This document shows positions 1-5,583 of a stretch of 13,003 nucleotides of DNA, piece after piece (within the stretch, counting starts at the first letter, position 1; the number at the start of each line of letters is the position of its first letter). The translations under genes and the position numbers were made by a program. The stretch spans positions 1 to 13,003 of the forward strand of contig JAUVTI010000037.1 of NCBI GenBank assembly GCA_030601605.1, read 5' to 3'. This stretch comes from Gemmatimonadales bacterium (lineage in GTDB: Bacteria; Gemmatimonadota; Gemmatimonadetes; Gemmatimonadales; GWC2-71-9). The notes below the pieces were generated by a model. It was not told where the DNA came from and searched no databases. It saw only the letters and a list, made by a program, of their open reading frames with translations.

Positions 1-648
1 GACCTCGCGCTCAACGGCGCGGTGGACTTCGCGCCGGTCCTGCTCGTTCTGTCGGCCATACCGCTGCTGTCGCGGTATGCTCGCCTGTGGATGGACGGGT
101 ACGGATGGCGCGAGGTGCTGCTCGGAGCGCGTAGTGCGAGCGTCGGGGTCTCCGAACCCTCGGGCAGCAGTGGAGTGGTCTGGTCCGGGCCCGGGCTGCG
201 GCCTTCCAGCGACTCGGGCGCATTCGGTACGCACCTGGCTTTGGTGGATCAGGTTCGGGGCGAGAGGGCCGTCGTCGTGGGTCTGGTGGAGCGCATGCCA
301 AAGGCCGAGCGCGAGCTGATAACCCGTGCGGTGCCCGGAGCGGACGGCCTGGTCGCCCAGGCCCGCTCGCTCGCCCGGCAACTCACCCGTGTGGACCGGG
401 TCATCGACGAGACGCGCGCCCGCCAGGCCTCGTTCACCGGCGGGTCGCGCACCCCTGAGGAAGTACGCGAGGCGGAGTCGCGCCGCGAAGAGATCGCCCG
501 GCAACTCGAGGCCACTCGCGACGCGATGCATGCCCTGCGCGTCGCTCTGGAGCGGTGTCACGCGTTCGGAGTGGCTGGAGCGCGCACCGACCTGGACGTG
601 GCAGTGGCCAACGCCGAGGCCCGTACGCGAGGGGCCGAGAGCGGCTAG
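1..648 (+). CDS. C-terminal fragment of a membrane protein with coiled-coil tail, possibly a Ser/Thr protein kinase
   Basis: The reading frame is open at the left edge with no stop before base 648, so the gene probably begins outside the window; the GTG at 22 is an internal valine or a poor start, with no ribosome binding site in view. The visible 215 residues begin with a hydrophobic stretch (about residues 8-28, rich in V, L, I, A and P) that looks like a transmembrane helix. A Gly/Ser-rich linker follows, then about 120 residues of charged, helical, probably coiled-coil sequence (Arg/Glu/Ala rich) up to the stop. From memory, tails of this type follow the kinase domain and membrane segment in Gemmatimonadota PknB-like kinases, but no kinase motif lies in the window, so this is inference. 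It converges on the minus-strand operon and overlaps its last gene at the stop codons. Confidence 0.5.
   Translation, partial: DLALNGAVDFAPVLLVLSAIPLLSRYARLWMDGYGWREVLLGARSASVGVSEPSGSSGVVWSGPGLRPSSDSGAFGTHLALVDQVRGERAVVVGLVERMPKAERELITRAVPGADGLVAQARSLARQLTRVDRVIDETRARQASFTGGSRTPEEVREAESRREEIARQLEATRDAMHALRVALERCHAFGVAGARTDLDVAVANAEARTRGAESG
645..648. other. CTAG shared by two convergent stop codons
   Basis: The palindromic tetranucleotide CTAG provides the TAG stop of the plus-strand gene (646-648) and, on the complement, the TAG stop of the minus-strand gene (645-647). The two genes therefore meet tail to tail with no intergenic space. No hairpin terminator was seen between them, so each transcript must end inside the opposing gene. 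Confidence 0.9.
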
Positions 649-1853
649 CGAATCTGGCGCCGGTTCACGAGGACGGCGCCGCCACCCACGATCACGCCGG
701 CGAGCACGATCCCGAGCAGCGCCGTGCCAAGCGGCAAACCGGGCCCCGGTTCCGGGATCCCGAACTGAGCCTGGGCCCAGCGCTGCGTCCACTCTTCCAG
801 CGACATGTCCATCGCTTCGCTGAACGCGCTGTCGAGCGGCAGATCGGAGCGCCAGAACCGGGCGAAGCGCTCCTCGCCCTGATCGCTCAGCAGGTCGGAC
901 AGGTACGTCCCGCTGCTCCACCCCAGCGGGTGGCGAACGCTCCAGTAGCGCTGCTGTGGGGTGACCCCCGGCGGAATGACGCTGCGCGCGAAGGCCTGGC
1001 GCTCCATCATCTCCTTCTCGGTGCGATAGACCCGATTGCCGTACACCGCGTCGCGACACGCCTTGTGGTTCCCGGCCGCGCAGCCGGACAGCTCGATGGG
1101 CGTGCCCCTGTACCACCACCAGGCCCAGTTGCCCGGCTGCCGGACTCCCGGCGTGAGGGGGACGGCATCCGGCGCCGTGGTCCAACTGGGATCCTGCGCC
1201 CCCAGGTACTGGCTCTCGGACAGCCACTCCTCGACGGCGGGTCCCGGGGGTCCGAAGCGAAGTGCATAGGCACACGGCCCCACGATCTGCGACGGGGCCG
1301 TGTATCGCGTGATCTGGAGCGGCGTGAACTGGTCGGAGAAGATCATGCGCGCCGCCCAGGTGCCAATCGTCAGGATGGCTATGCAGGCACGGCCGTCGGT
1401 CGCCTGGGGCAGCACGTAGGTCAGGCGCGTTCCCCAGGGCGTACCGCTCCGCACTCCGTCCGTCACGCGCACGGTGTCCAACAGCACGGCGACGAGCAAG
1501 GGTCCGACCGCTCCGTGGCTCTGGAGCACGCTGTCGGGAGTGTCGAGGATGCCCTCGAGGACCTCGCCCACCCTCGCCGGCAGGCCGCTCTCGACCATGA
1601 GGACCACACCGTCCTCGTCCAGCAGGCCTCGGCGGCGCGCCAGGTCGAGCAGGGAGTCGCGCCGCTCCAGGGTCTGCCAGGCCCACACGGCCGCTGCCAG
1701 CCTCGAACCGACCCGGTTGGCCACCACCTCCTCGGGAGCGCGCGGGAGCTTCTCCGGTGGTGGGTGCGGTGGGCGCGGCGGCAGGTACGCCACCGCGAAC
1801 AGGGCGCAGGCCAGCACGGCGCCCCCCAACCAATACCTCAGGCGCGGCGCCAT
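645..1853 (-). CDS. Membrane-anchored extracytoplasmic protein, peptidase-MA-like without HExxH (paralogue B)
   Basis: This 402-residue protein has an N-terminal hydrophobic helix (about 8-24), a Pro-rich linker (24-40), a large soluble region and a C-terminal transmembrane helix (about 373-395) ending in a short basic tail. Residues 317-359 (YLSDLL, GEERF, the DSAFSEAMDM segment, SLEEW) resemble the end of peptidase-MA-type gluzincins, but no HExxH is present anywhere, so it is probably not a zinc peptidase. A cysteine pair sits in the CAAGNHKAC segment (258-266). The upstream neighbour shows the same order: W-rich helix, EEW/TEW, an AG-x3-AC cysteine element, MA-like C-terminus and final helix, so the two look like tandem paralogues. 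The start at 1853 is chosen over 1910 because GAGGAG lies 6 bases upstream. It overlaps the previous gene by 16 bases and is last in the operon. Its function is unknown; a sensor or substrate-binding partner of the ABC transporter is a guess. Confidence 0.75.
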   Translation of the reverse strand: MAPRLRYWLGGAVLACALFAVAYLPPRPPHPPPEKLPRAPEEVVANRVGSRLAAAVWAWQTLERRDSLLDLARRRGLLDEDGVVLMVESGLPARVGEVLEGILDTPDSVLQSHGAVGPLLVAVLLDTVRVTDGVRSGTPWGTRLTYVLPQATDGRACIAILTIGTWAARMIFSDQFTPLQITRYTAPSQIVGPCAYALRFGPPGPAVEEWLSESQYLGAQDPSWTTAPDAVPLTPGVRQPGNWAWWWYRGTPIELSGCAAGNHKACRDAVYGNRVYRTEKEMMERQAFARSVIPPGVTPQQRYWSVRHPLGWSSGTYLSDLLSDQGEERFARFWRSDLPLDSAFSEAMDMSLEEWTQRWAQAQFGIPEPGPGLPLGTALLGIVLAGVIVGGGAVLVNRRQIR

Positions 1854-2962
1854 CTGCTGCTCCTCGCGGCGAGGGTAGCGAACGCGATGACCCAGAAGAA
1901 CGCCGTCCACCCGGCGACGCGCGTGATCGTCGGGGATTCAGGCCCCGCCGCCAGCACTCGAGCGTGCCATGCGGCGAACAGCGAGTCGCGCGAAACGCCC
2001 GCCGCGCTCATCAGCCGTTGTTCCGGGCCGTGCGACGCTTCGCTCAGCATGCGACCGTAGGCACCATCCCCACCCAGCTCGAGCGCAGCCACGGCCAGGC
2101 TGCGACGCGCCCGCTCGGAGAGCGGCGGCCGCAGCTCCCCCGGCTCCAACGATCGCATGAGATCCAGGCACGCCCGGTCGGAGCCCGCATCAATACACTG
2201 TGTGCGGCGCGGGTCCCGCTCGTGGTACCAGCGGGGGTCGGCCGCCACGTAGCGACGGCGATCGGCCGCGTCATACCACTCGGTCACCGGATCGTCGGCC
2301 GCCGGCACGTCGGAGGCTTCGGCGCAGCGACCCAGGTCGCCCAGGTAGCAGGCGCGCACGAGACTCCACGGAGCCGTCGCGAGCTCCACGTATACTTTGG
2401 TCCACTCTCTGTCCGCGTAGGGTCTGAGCGGAACGTGATGGCCGAAGAACAGGCTCGTCGACTCATCGAGGTCGGCGATCGCGGCAATCTCGATCCGCTG
2501 GCCGATCCTCATCGCGACGTCCTCGAAGGTGCTTCCATCGGCATAGGCGATCACCTCCGCCTCTCGCCGGATGCGCTCCGGAACGGGGTCCTCGGACTCG
2601 GTGGACACCACGTAGAACGCGCGGCCGCGCATCAGGGCGGTGTCCTCCCGCAGCGTGGCCCCGAGCTGCTCCCACGCCAGCTGCGCGGCGGGCTCGACCA
2701 CGTCCACGAACTGCGGTGTGGTCATCACGACCAGGGCACCGCGGATGATCGTGTCTACGGTAATGGCGGCGCGCCTCGCGCTGTCGGCGCGCGCGGCGCT
2801 CTCACGGGCTGCTTCCCACAGCCTGGCGATCGAATCCACACGGGCGCGGTACGACGCCACGTCCTGTGCCTCCAGGCGGGCCGGGCTCGTTCCGGCAATG
2901 CACGCCAACAGGACAGCGACGCCGGTACCGCGAACCCCCGTGCGGAACATCCGATCACACAT
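1838..2962 (-). CDS. Secreted, C-terminally anchored protein, peptidase-MA-like without HExxH (paralogue A)
   Basis: This protein has 374 residues from the ATG at 2962, or 370 from the ATG at 2950. It begins with a signal peptide (basic start, hydrophobic core about 14-24, likely AxA-type cleavage near LEAQ, 30-33). A charged, probably coiled helix follows (about 36-68), then a mixed alpha/beta region with RGALVVMTTPQFVDVV near 74-89, which fits the first strand and helix of a peptidase-MA-like fold. A cysteine-rich part follows (C205, C213, and C256/C265 in the CIDAGSDRAC segment), and a C-terminal transmembrane helix at about 347-365. No HExxH is present. The residue pattern at 225-335 parallels the downstream gene, marking the two as diverged tandem duplicates. 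The 2962 start has a weak GGA 9 bases upstream and overlaps the permease gene by 8 bases; the alternative leaves a 4-base gap. The function is not recognised. Confidence 0.7.
   Translation of the reverse strand: MCDRMFRTGVRGTGVAVLLACIAGTSPARLEAQDVASYRARVDSIARLWEAARESAARADSARRAAITVDTIIRGALVVMTTPQFVDVVEPAAQLAWEQLGATLREDTALMRGRAFYVVSTESEDPVPERIRREAEVIAYADGSTFEDVAMRIGQRIEIAAIADLDESTSLFFGHHVPLRPYADREWTKVYVELATAPWSLVRACYLGDLGRCAEASDVPAADDPVTEWYDAADRRRYVAADPRWYHERDPRRTQCIDAGSDRACLDLMRSLEPGELRPPLSERARRSLAVAALELGGDGAYGRMLSEASHGPEQRLMSAAGVSRDSLFAAWHARVLAAGPESPTITRVAGWTAFFWVIAFATLAARSSRWRRA
1860..1865 (-). promoter_or_regulatory. Ribosome binding site GAGGAG setting the start at 1853
   Basis: On the minus strand GAGGAG lies 6 bases before the ATG at 1853-1851. 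It is the best Shine-Dalgarno match in this operon and decides against the longer start at 1910, which would add 19 basic, non-hydrophobic residues before the membrane helix. The site lies inside the 3' end of the preceding gene, so the two genes are probably translationally coupled. Confidence 0.7.
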
Positions 2963-3611
2963 CTATCAGCATCCAGCGGCCCGTGAAGATTTCCAGCGGG
3001 CCGGGCCAGGTGATCACACGATCGAACAGCGCCTCCACGAGGCCGCCGTACATTCCGGAGGCCTGCAGCATCACCTGAGTGACCACCAATGCGCCGATCA
3101 CCGCCAGGACATATGCGGCGGTGCGGGTCGTGCCGGCGGATATCGCGAAGAAGATCGAGTAGGCCAGGAACGCGGCGAGCGCAAACCTGAGCGCCAGGGC
3201 GTTGGGGTACGCGTTTAGCCCCGGCGGTATCTGTGCCATGGCCGTCGCCAGCAGCGCGCCGATCCAGAGCGCAACAACCGGGGCTGCGAGCAGCAGGGAG
3301 CCCGCGGCGAACCGCAGCATGGCGTACTGCCACCGGGGTATCGGGAGCGAGAGCGCGTACACGTGACGGCCCCTGTGATCCTGCGCCCAGGCGGTAGTCG
3401 CGATCAGGAGGCCGAGCCCAGCCGCGAACACGGCGTACCACACGCTCCACATTTCGATTGTCCGGAGCAGCTCCCGCACCTCCCAGCGGCTCGGCTCCGT
3501 GATGCCGGCCCGCTGCACCGACATGATCGGGAGCGCGAACGCGATCACGACGCTCAGCGCGACCACGACTCGCGACCACTTCCACTGGGTGTAGAGAATC
3601 GCCTTGAACAT
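2955..3611 (-). CDS. ABC-2-type transporter permease subunit
   Basis: This 218-residue integral membrane protein has five or six predicted helices (roughly 13-32, 56-78, 100-125, 140-163, 167-187, and perhaps a C-terminal re-entrant segment). After the second helix a charged cytoplasmic loop contains DHRGRHVYALSLPIPRWQY, the LP-(I/V)-x-R style loop seen in ABC-2 permeases, where it contacts the ATPase. The start at 3611 is set by AGGAG 5 bases upstream; the open frame extends to 3764 but that part is low-hydrophobicity shadow of the ATPase gene. It lies 8 bases after the ATPase gene and is the only permease in the operon, so the transporter would be a homodimeric permease with a homodimeric ATPase unless another subunit lies elsewhere. 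The substrate cannot be told; export of a toxic or cell-envelope-active compound is usual for GntR-linked systems of this kind. Confidence 0.85.
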   Translation of the reverse strand: MFKAILYTQWKWSRVVVALSVVIAFALPIMSVQRAGITEPSRWEVRELLRTIEMWSVWYAVFAAGLGLLIATTAWAQDHRGRHVYALSLPIPRWQYAMLRFAAGSLLLAAPVVALWIGALLATAMAQIPPGLNAYPNALALRFALAAFLAYSIFFAISAGTTRTAAYVLAVIGALVVTQVMLQASGMYGGLVEALFDRVITWPGPLEIFTGRWMLIDV

Positions 3612-3616
3612 GGCCG

Positions 3617-3621
3617 CTCCT
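3617..3621 (-). promoter_or_regulatory. Ribosome binding site AGGAG of the permease gene
   Basis: On the minus strand AGGAG lies 5 bases before the ATG at 3611 and overlaps the TAG stop of the ATPase gene (3622-3620). This placement supports the 3611 start and translational coupling of ATPase and permease. Confidence 0.7.
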
Positions 3622-4528
3622 ATCCCTGCGCCCGCGGGGTTCTGAAGGTGCGGAGGAGCTCGACGAAGCCCTCTTCCAGATCCAGGTCCACCACCTCGCG
3701 CAGCGAGGCGCCGATCCCCTCGAAGTACTGCTGCATCGGTGTCTGCCAGCCGCGCACCACCCACACTTCTCCCGCGCCCAGCGTCTCGCCTGTGTCGCGC
3801 GACAGCAACACGAACGGGGGATCCTCGACCAGCGCGGGCGCCCCGGTCACGCGCAGCCGCTTGATGCCGCTCTTGAACGTCTGCATCGGCATCTCGGTCA
3901 CCAGCTTGCCGTTGTCCATCACACCCACCCAGTCGCAGATCCGCTCCAGCTCGTGCACCAGATGGCTCGATATGAACACCGCCGCATCGCGCTGCGACAC
4001 ATAGTCCAACACGGCGATGATCATCGCGCGGCGCACGACCGGATCCAGGCCGTCGGTCGGCTCGTCCAGCACCAGCAGGTCGGGGTTCTGCGCCAGCGCC
4101 AGCAGCATCATCAGCTTGCCGGTCTCGCCCTTGGAGAGCGCGGCGATCTTGAGCGAGCGATCCAGCTCGAAGCGGCCGAACAGCTCATCGGCCCGGCGCC
4201 AATCCCAGGATTGGTAGAACGAAGCGTGGTAGCGCAGCACCTCCTCCACCGTGAGCGTGGGGTAGAGGTGGGGCCGCTCCGGAACGAACCCGGTGCGCGC
4301 GAGAATCCGCGGCGCTGCCTCCGGCATCGACTGGCCCAGCACCTTGATCGATCCCTGGCTGGCGCGCAGTTGCCCCATGAGGAGGGCGATGGTGGTCGTC
4401 TTCCCCGAGCCGTTGGGCCCGAGGAAGCCATAGATCGATCCCGCGGGCACGTTGAGAGAGAGCTCGCGGATCTCGAAGTTGCGGCCGGCGCGGTAACGGA
4501 GGTTCCGCGTCTCGATCACGTTGCTCAT
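3620..4528 (-). CDS. ABC transporter ATP-binding protein, YtrB/BcrA type
   Basis: This 302-residue ATPase has a complete nucleotide-binding domain: Walker A GPNGSGKT at 37-44, Q-loop region with Glu in GFVPERPHLYP (80-90), signature LSKGE at 131-135 instead of LSGGQ, Walker B LLVLDE at 151-156, D-loop GLD at 160-162, and H-loop His189 in SSH. The LSKGE signature and the FYQSWDWRRADELFGRFELD-like helical region are typical of YtrB/BcrA-type exporters controlled by YtrA-family regulators. After about residue 215 a C-terminal extension of some 85 residues ends in an EGFVELL element, common in this family. Its start codon overlaps the stop of the GntR gene as ATGA (4528-4525), indicating coupled translation. 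It would energise the permease encoded directly downstream at the cytoplasmic face of the membrane. Confidence 0.93.
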   Translation of the reverse strand: MSNVIETRNLRYRAGRNFEIRELSLNVPAGSIYGFLGPNGSGKTTTIALLMGQLRASQGSIKVLGQSMPEAAPRILARTGFVPERPHLYPTLTVEEVLRYHASFYQSWDWRRADELFGRFELDRSLKIAALSKGETGKLMMLLALAQNPDLLVLDEPTDGLDPVVRRAMIIAVLDYVSQRDAAVFISSHLVHELERICDWVGVMDNGKLVTEMPMQTFKSGIKRLRVTGAPALVEDPPFVLLSRDTGETLGAGEVWVVRGWQTPMQQYFEGIGASLREVVDLDLEEGFVELLRTFRTPRAQG

Positions 4529-4905
4529 CGATCGATCGCTCCGACTTCGTGTTTGAATGCTGTGACGAGGTCGTCGGTCGCCAGCCCGAGACGCGCCGCC
4601 TCGGTGAGCATCGCCCGAACCAACCGGGACGCCTCGGCATTGCGCTCCTGCGAGCGGCGCTGACTCTCGACCTCGCGGACGAACGTACCCGCTCCCTGGC
4701 GCATCTCGACGAATCCCTCTGATTCCAGCACTCGGTAGGCCTGCACCACGGTGGCCGGGTTGATCCGCAGCCTCCCGGCGAGCCGCCGGACCGAGGGCAG
4801 GGGCTGCCCCGGCTCGAGCTCGCCGGCAGCGATCGCCACCCGGATGCGGGCGGCGATCTGGTCGTACAATGGAGTTGGGCTACGTGGATCGATCTGTGTG
4901 AGCAT
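4525..4905 (-). CDS. GntR-family transcriptional regulator, YtrA subfamily
   Basis: This 126-residue protein has the GntR winged helix-turn-helix at about 10-77: PLYDQIAARIR, the GELEPGQPLPSVRRLA segment, recognition helix region INPATVVQAYRVLESEG and the wing GAGTFV. Only about 50 helical residues follow, too short for a FadR, HutC or MocR effector domain; this size is characteristic of the YtrA subfamily, which usually represses its own operon with ABC transporter genes. The start at 4905 (MLTQIDPRSPTPLY) matches the usual family N-terminus. The open frame continues to 4992, but that extension covers the promoter and operator sequences and has no family similarity. The ribosome binding site is weak. 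It is first in a five-gene minus-strand operon and overlaps the ATPase gene by 4 bases. The inducer is unknown. Confidence 0.92.
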   Translation of the reverse strand: MLTQIDPRSPTPLYDQIAARIRVAIAAGELEPGQPLPSVRRLAGRLRINPATVVQAYRVLESEGFVEMRQGAGTFVREVESQRRSQERNAEASRLVRAMLTEAARLGLATDDLVTAFKHEVGAIDR

Positions 4906-4919
4906 CGGGCCCGGACAAG

Positions 4920-4939
4920 TGTATTGGTTGACTAATACA
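4920..4939. promoter_or_regulatory. Inverted repeat, likely GntR/YtrA operator
   Basis: The 20-bp element reads TGTATT at one end and AATACA at the other, with GGTTGACT between. Eight of ten base pairs are self-complementary (mismatches at 4926/4933 and at the centre 4929/4930). The core GT-TG-AC fits the general GntR operator form GT(N)xAC. It lies 15 bases upstream of the regulator's start codon and covers the likely -10 and transcription start of the minus-strand operon, the position expected for autorepression. The binding protein is inferred, not shown. Confidence 0.6.
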
Positions 4940-4965
4940 GTGTCATGTTGTGCCGCGGCTGTCAA
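4934..4965 (-). promoter_or_regulatory. Candidate promoter of the GntR-ABC operon
   Basis: On the minus strand a perfect -35 consensus, TTGACA (4965-4960), is followed after 20 bases by TGTATT (4939-4934), a partial -10 match. The spacer is longer than the usual 17 and alternatives at 15 bases (GACACT) are no better, so the -35 is credible but the -10 is uncertain. The -10 candidate coincides with one arm of the inverted repeat at 4920-4939, so a bound regulator would block it. The resulting leader would be only about 20-25 bases long. Confidence 0.4.
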
Positions 4966-4979
4966 GTGAGATTGTAAGT

Positions 4980-4994
4980 TGTTGTAGTACAACA
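4980..4994. promoter_or_regulatory. Perfect 15-bp palindrome TGTTGTAGTACAACA
   Basis: This is a perfect odd-length palindrome (seven complementary pairs around a central G) lying between the divergently transcribed GntR operon and the TerB-like gene. It contains GT-x3-AC, again compatible with a GntR-type half-site arrangement, but differs in spacing and outer bases from the repeat at 4920-4939. It could be a second operator or a site for another dimeric regulator acting on the plus-strand genes. No confident -35/-10 pair for the plus strand was found around it. The 185-base intergenic region holds nothing else recognised. Confidence 0.4.
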
Positions 4995-5090
4995 GGATAG
5001 GACTGGCTTCCTACGCTGGTGTATCGGTTGGGCTGCCGGGGCGAGGGTCCGGGTGCCTGACTCGGCGTCCAACCTCCTACATTTGAGACC

Positions 5091-5576
5091 ATGAGAAGGT
5101 TGCCAGCCACGATCAAACGCTTCTTCGATGCCCACATCGCGCCGCGCGAAGCTGAGGGAGCGCCGGCGCCCGATGACGAGCCGAAGCGGGATCCCCTGGC
5201 GCTCGCGGCCTGCGCCCTGCTGCTCGAGCTCGCGCACGCCGACGACGAGTTCAGCGACGACGAGCGCCACCACATAGAGGAGGCGCTGACGCGTCACTTC
5301 GCGCTCCCGCTCGAGACCGCGCGCGAGCTGATGGAGCTAGCCGAGGCCGAGCGGCGCCAGGCGGTGGATCTCTATCAGTTCACCTCGCTCATCACGGCGC
5401 GCTACGACGAGGGACAGCGCATGGTGCTGGCCGAGGTGATGTGGCGCGTCGTGTACGCGGACGGAGAGCTGGCCAAGCACGAGAGCTACCTGATTCGCAA
5501 GCTGTCGAACCTGCTCGACCTGAAGCCCGGGTACCTGGCCGAAGCGCGCAAGCGGGCCGTGGGGCGCGTGGACTGA
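5091..5576 (+). CDS. TerB-family (tellurite-resistance-protein-B-like) helical protein
   Basis: This 161-residue soluble protein is all helical with no signal peptide or membrane segment. Residues about 33-150 match the TerB-like fold: a first acidic motif HADDEFSDDE (49-58) after the helix ALAACALLLELA, and a second VVYADGELAKHE (120-131) followed by LIRKLSNLL. These two similar acidic motifs at the ends of helices are the hallmark of TerB-like domains, which are thought to bind metal through the acidic residues. Such single-domain proteins occur widely in Gram-negative bacteria outside any tellurite operon, so tellurite resistance should not be assumed. The ATG at 5091 has no clear Shine-Dalgarno sequence. 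It is the first gene of the plus-strand run and ends 7 bases before tilS, so it probably shares that transcript. Confidence 0.8.
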   Translation: MRRLPATIKRFFDAHIAPREAEGAPAPDDEPKRDPLALAACALLLELAHADDEFSDDERHHIEEALTRHFALPLETARELMELAEAERRQAVDLYQFTSLITARYDEGQRMVLAEVMWRVVYADGELAKHESYLIRKLSNLLDLKPGYLAEARKRAVGRVD

Positions 5577-5583
5577 GCCCAAG

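Noticed and set aside
555..2060. A 501-codon plus-strand open frame across the minus-strand peptidase-MA-like gene
   Set aside because: It lacks a ribosome binding site and a coherent hydrophobic pattern, while the opposite strand has a membrane helix, GAGGAG site and paralogue similarity.
2888..2926. Lipobox-like LLAC in the signal peptide of the protein starting at 2962 and VLAC in the first helix of the protein starting at 1853
   Set aside because: In the first the -2 residue is atypical and an AxA-type cleavage site follows; in the second the cysteine lies in the middle of a long hydrophobic helix. Lipoprotein processing is not convincingly supported.
4906..4992. Extension of the GntR protein by 29 residues to an ATG at 4992
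   Set aside because: The stretch covers the TTGACA and inverted repeat and has no similarity to GntR N-termini; the start at 4905 gives the normal family beginning.
5091..5576. Tellurite-resistance locus
   Set aside because: Only a lone TerB-like domain is present; no terA, terC, terD or terZ genes are nearby, and the neighbours are housekeeping genes.
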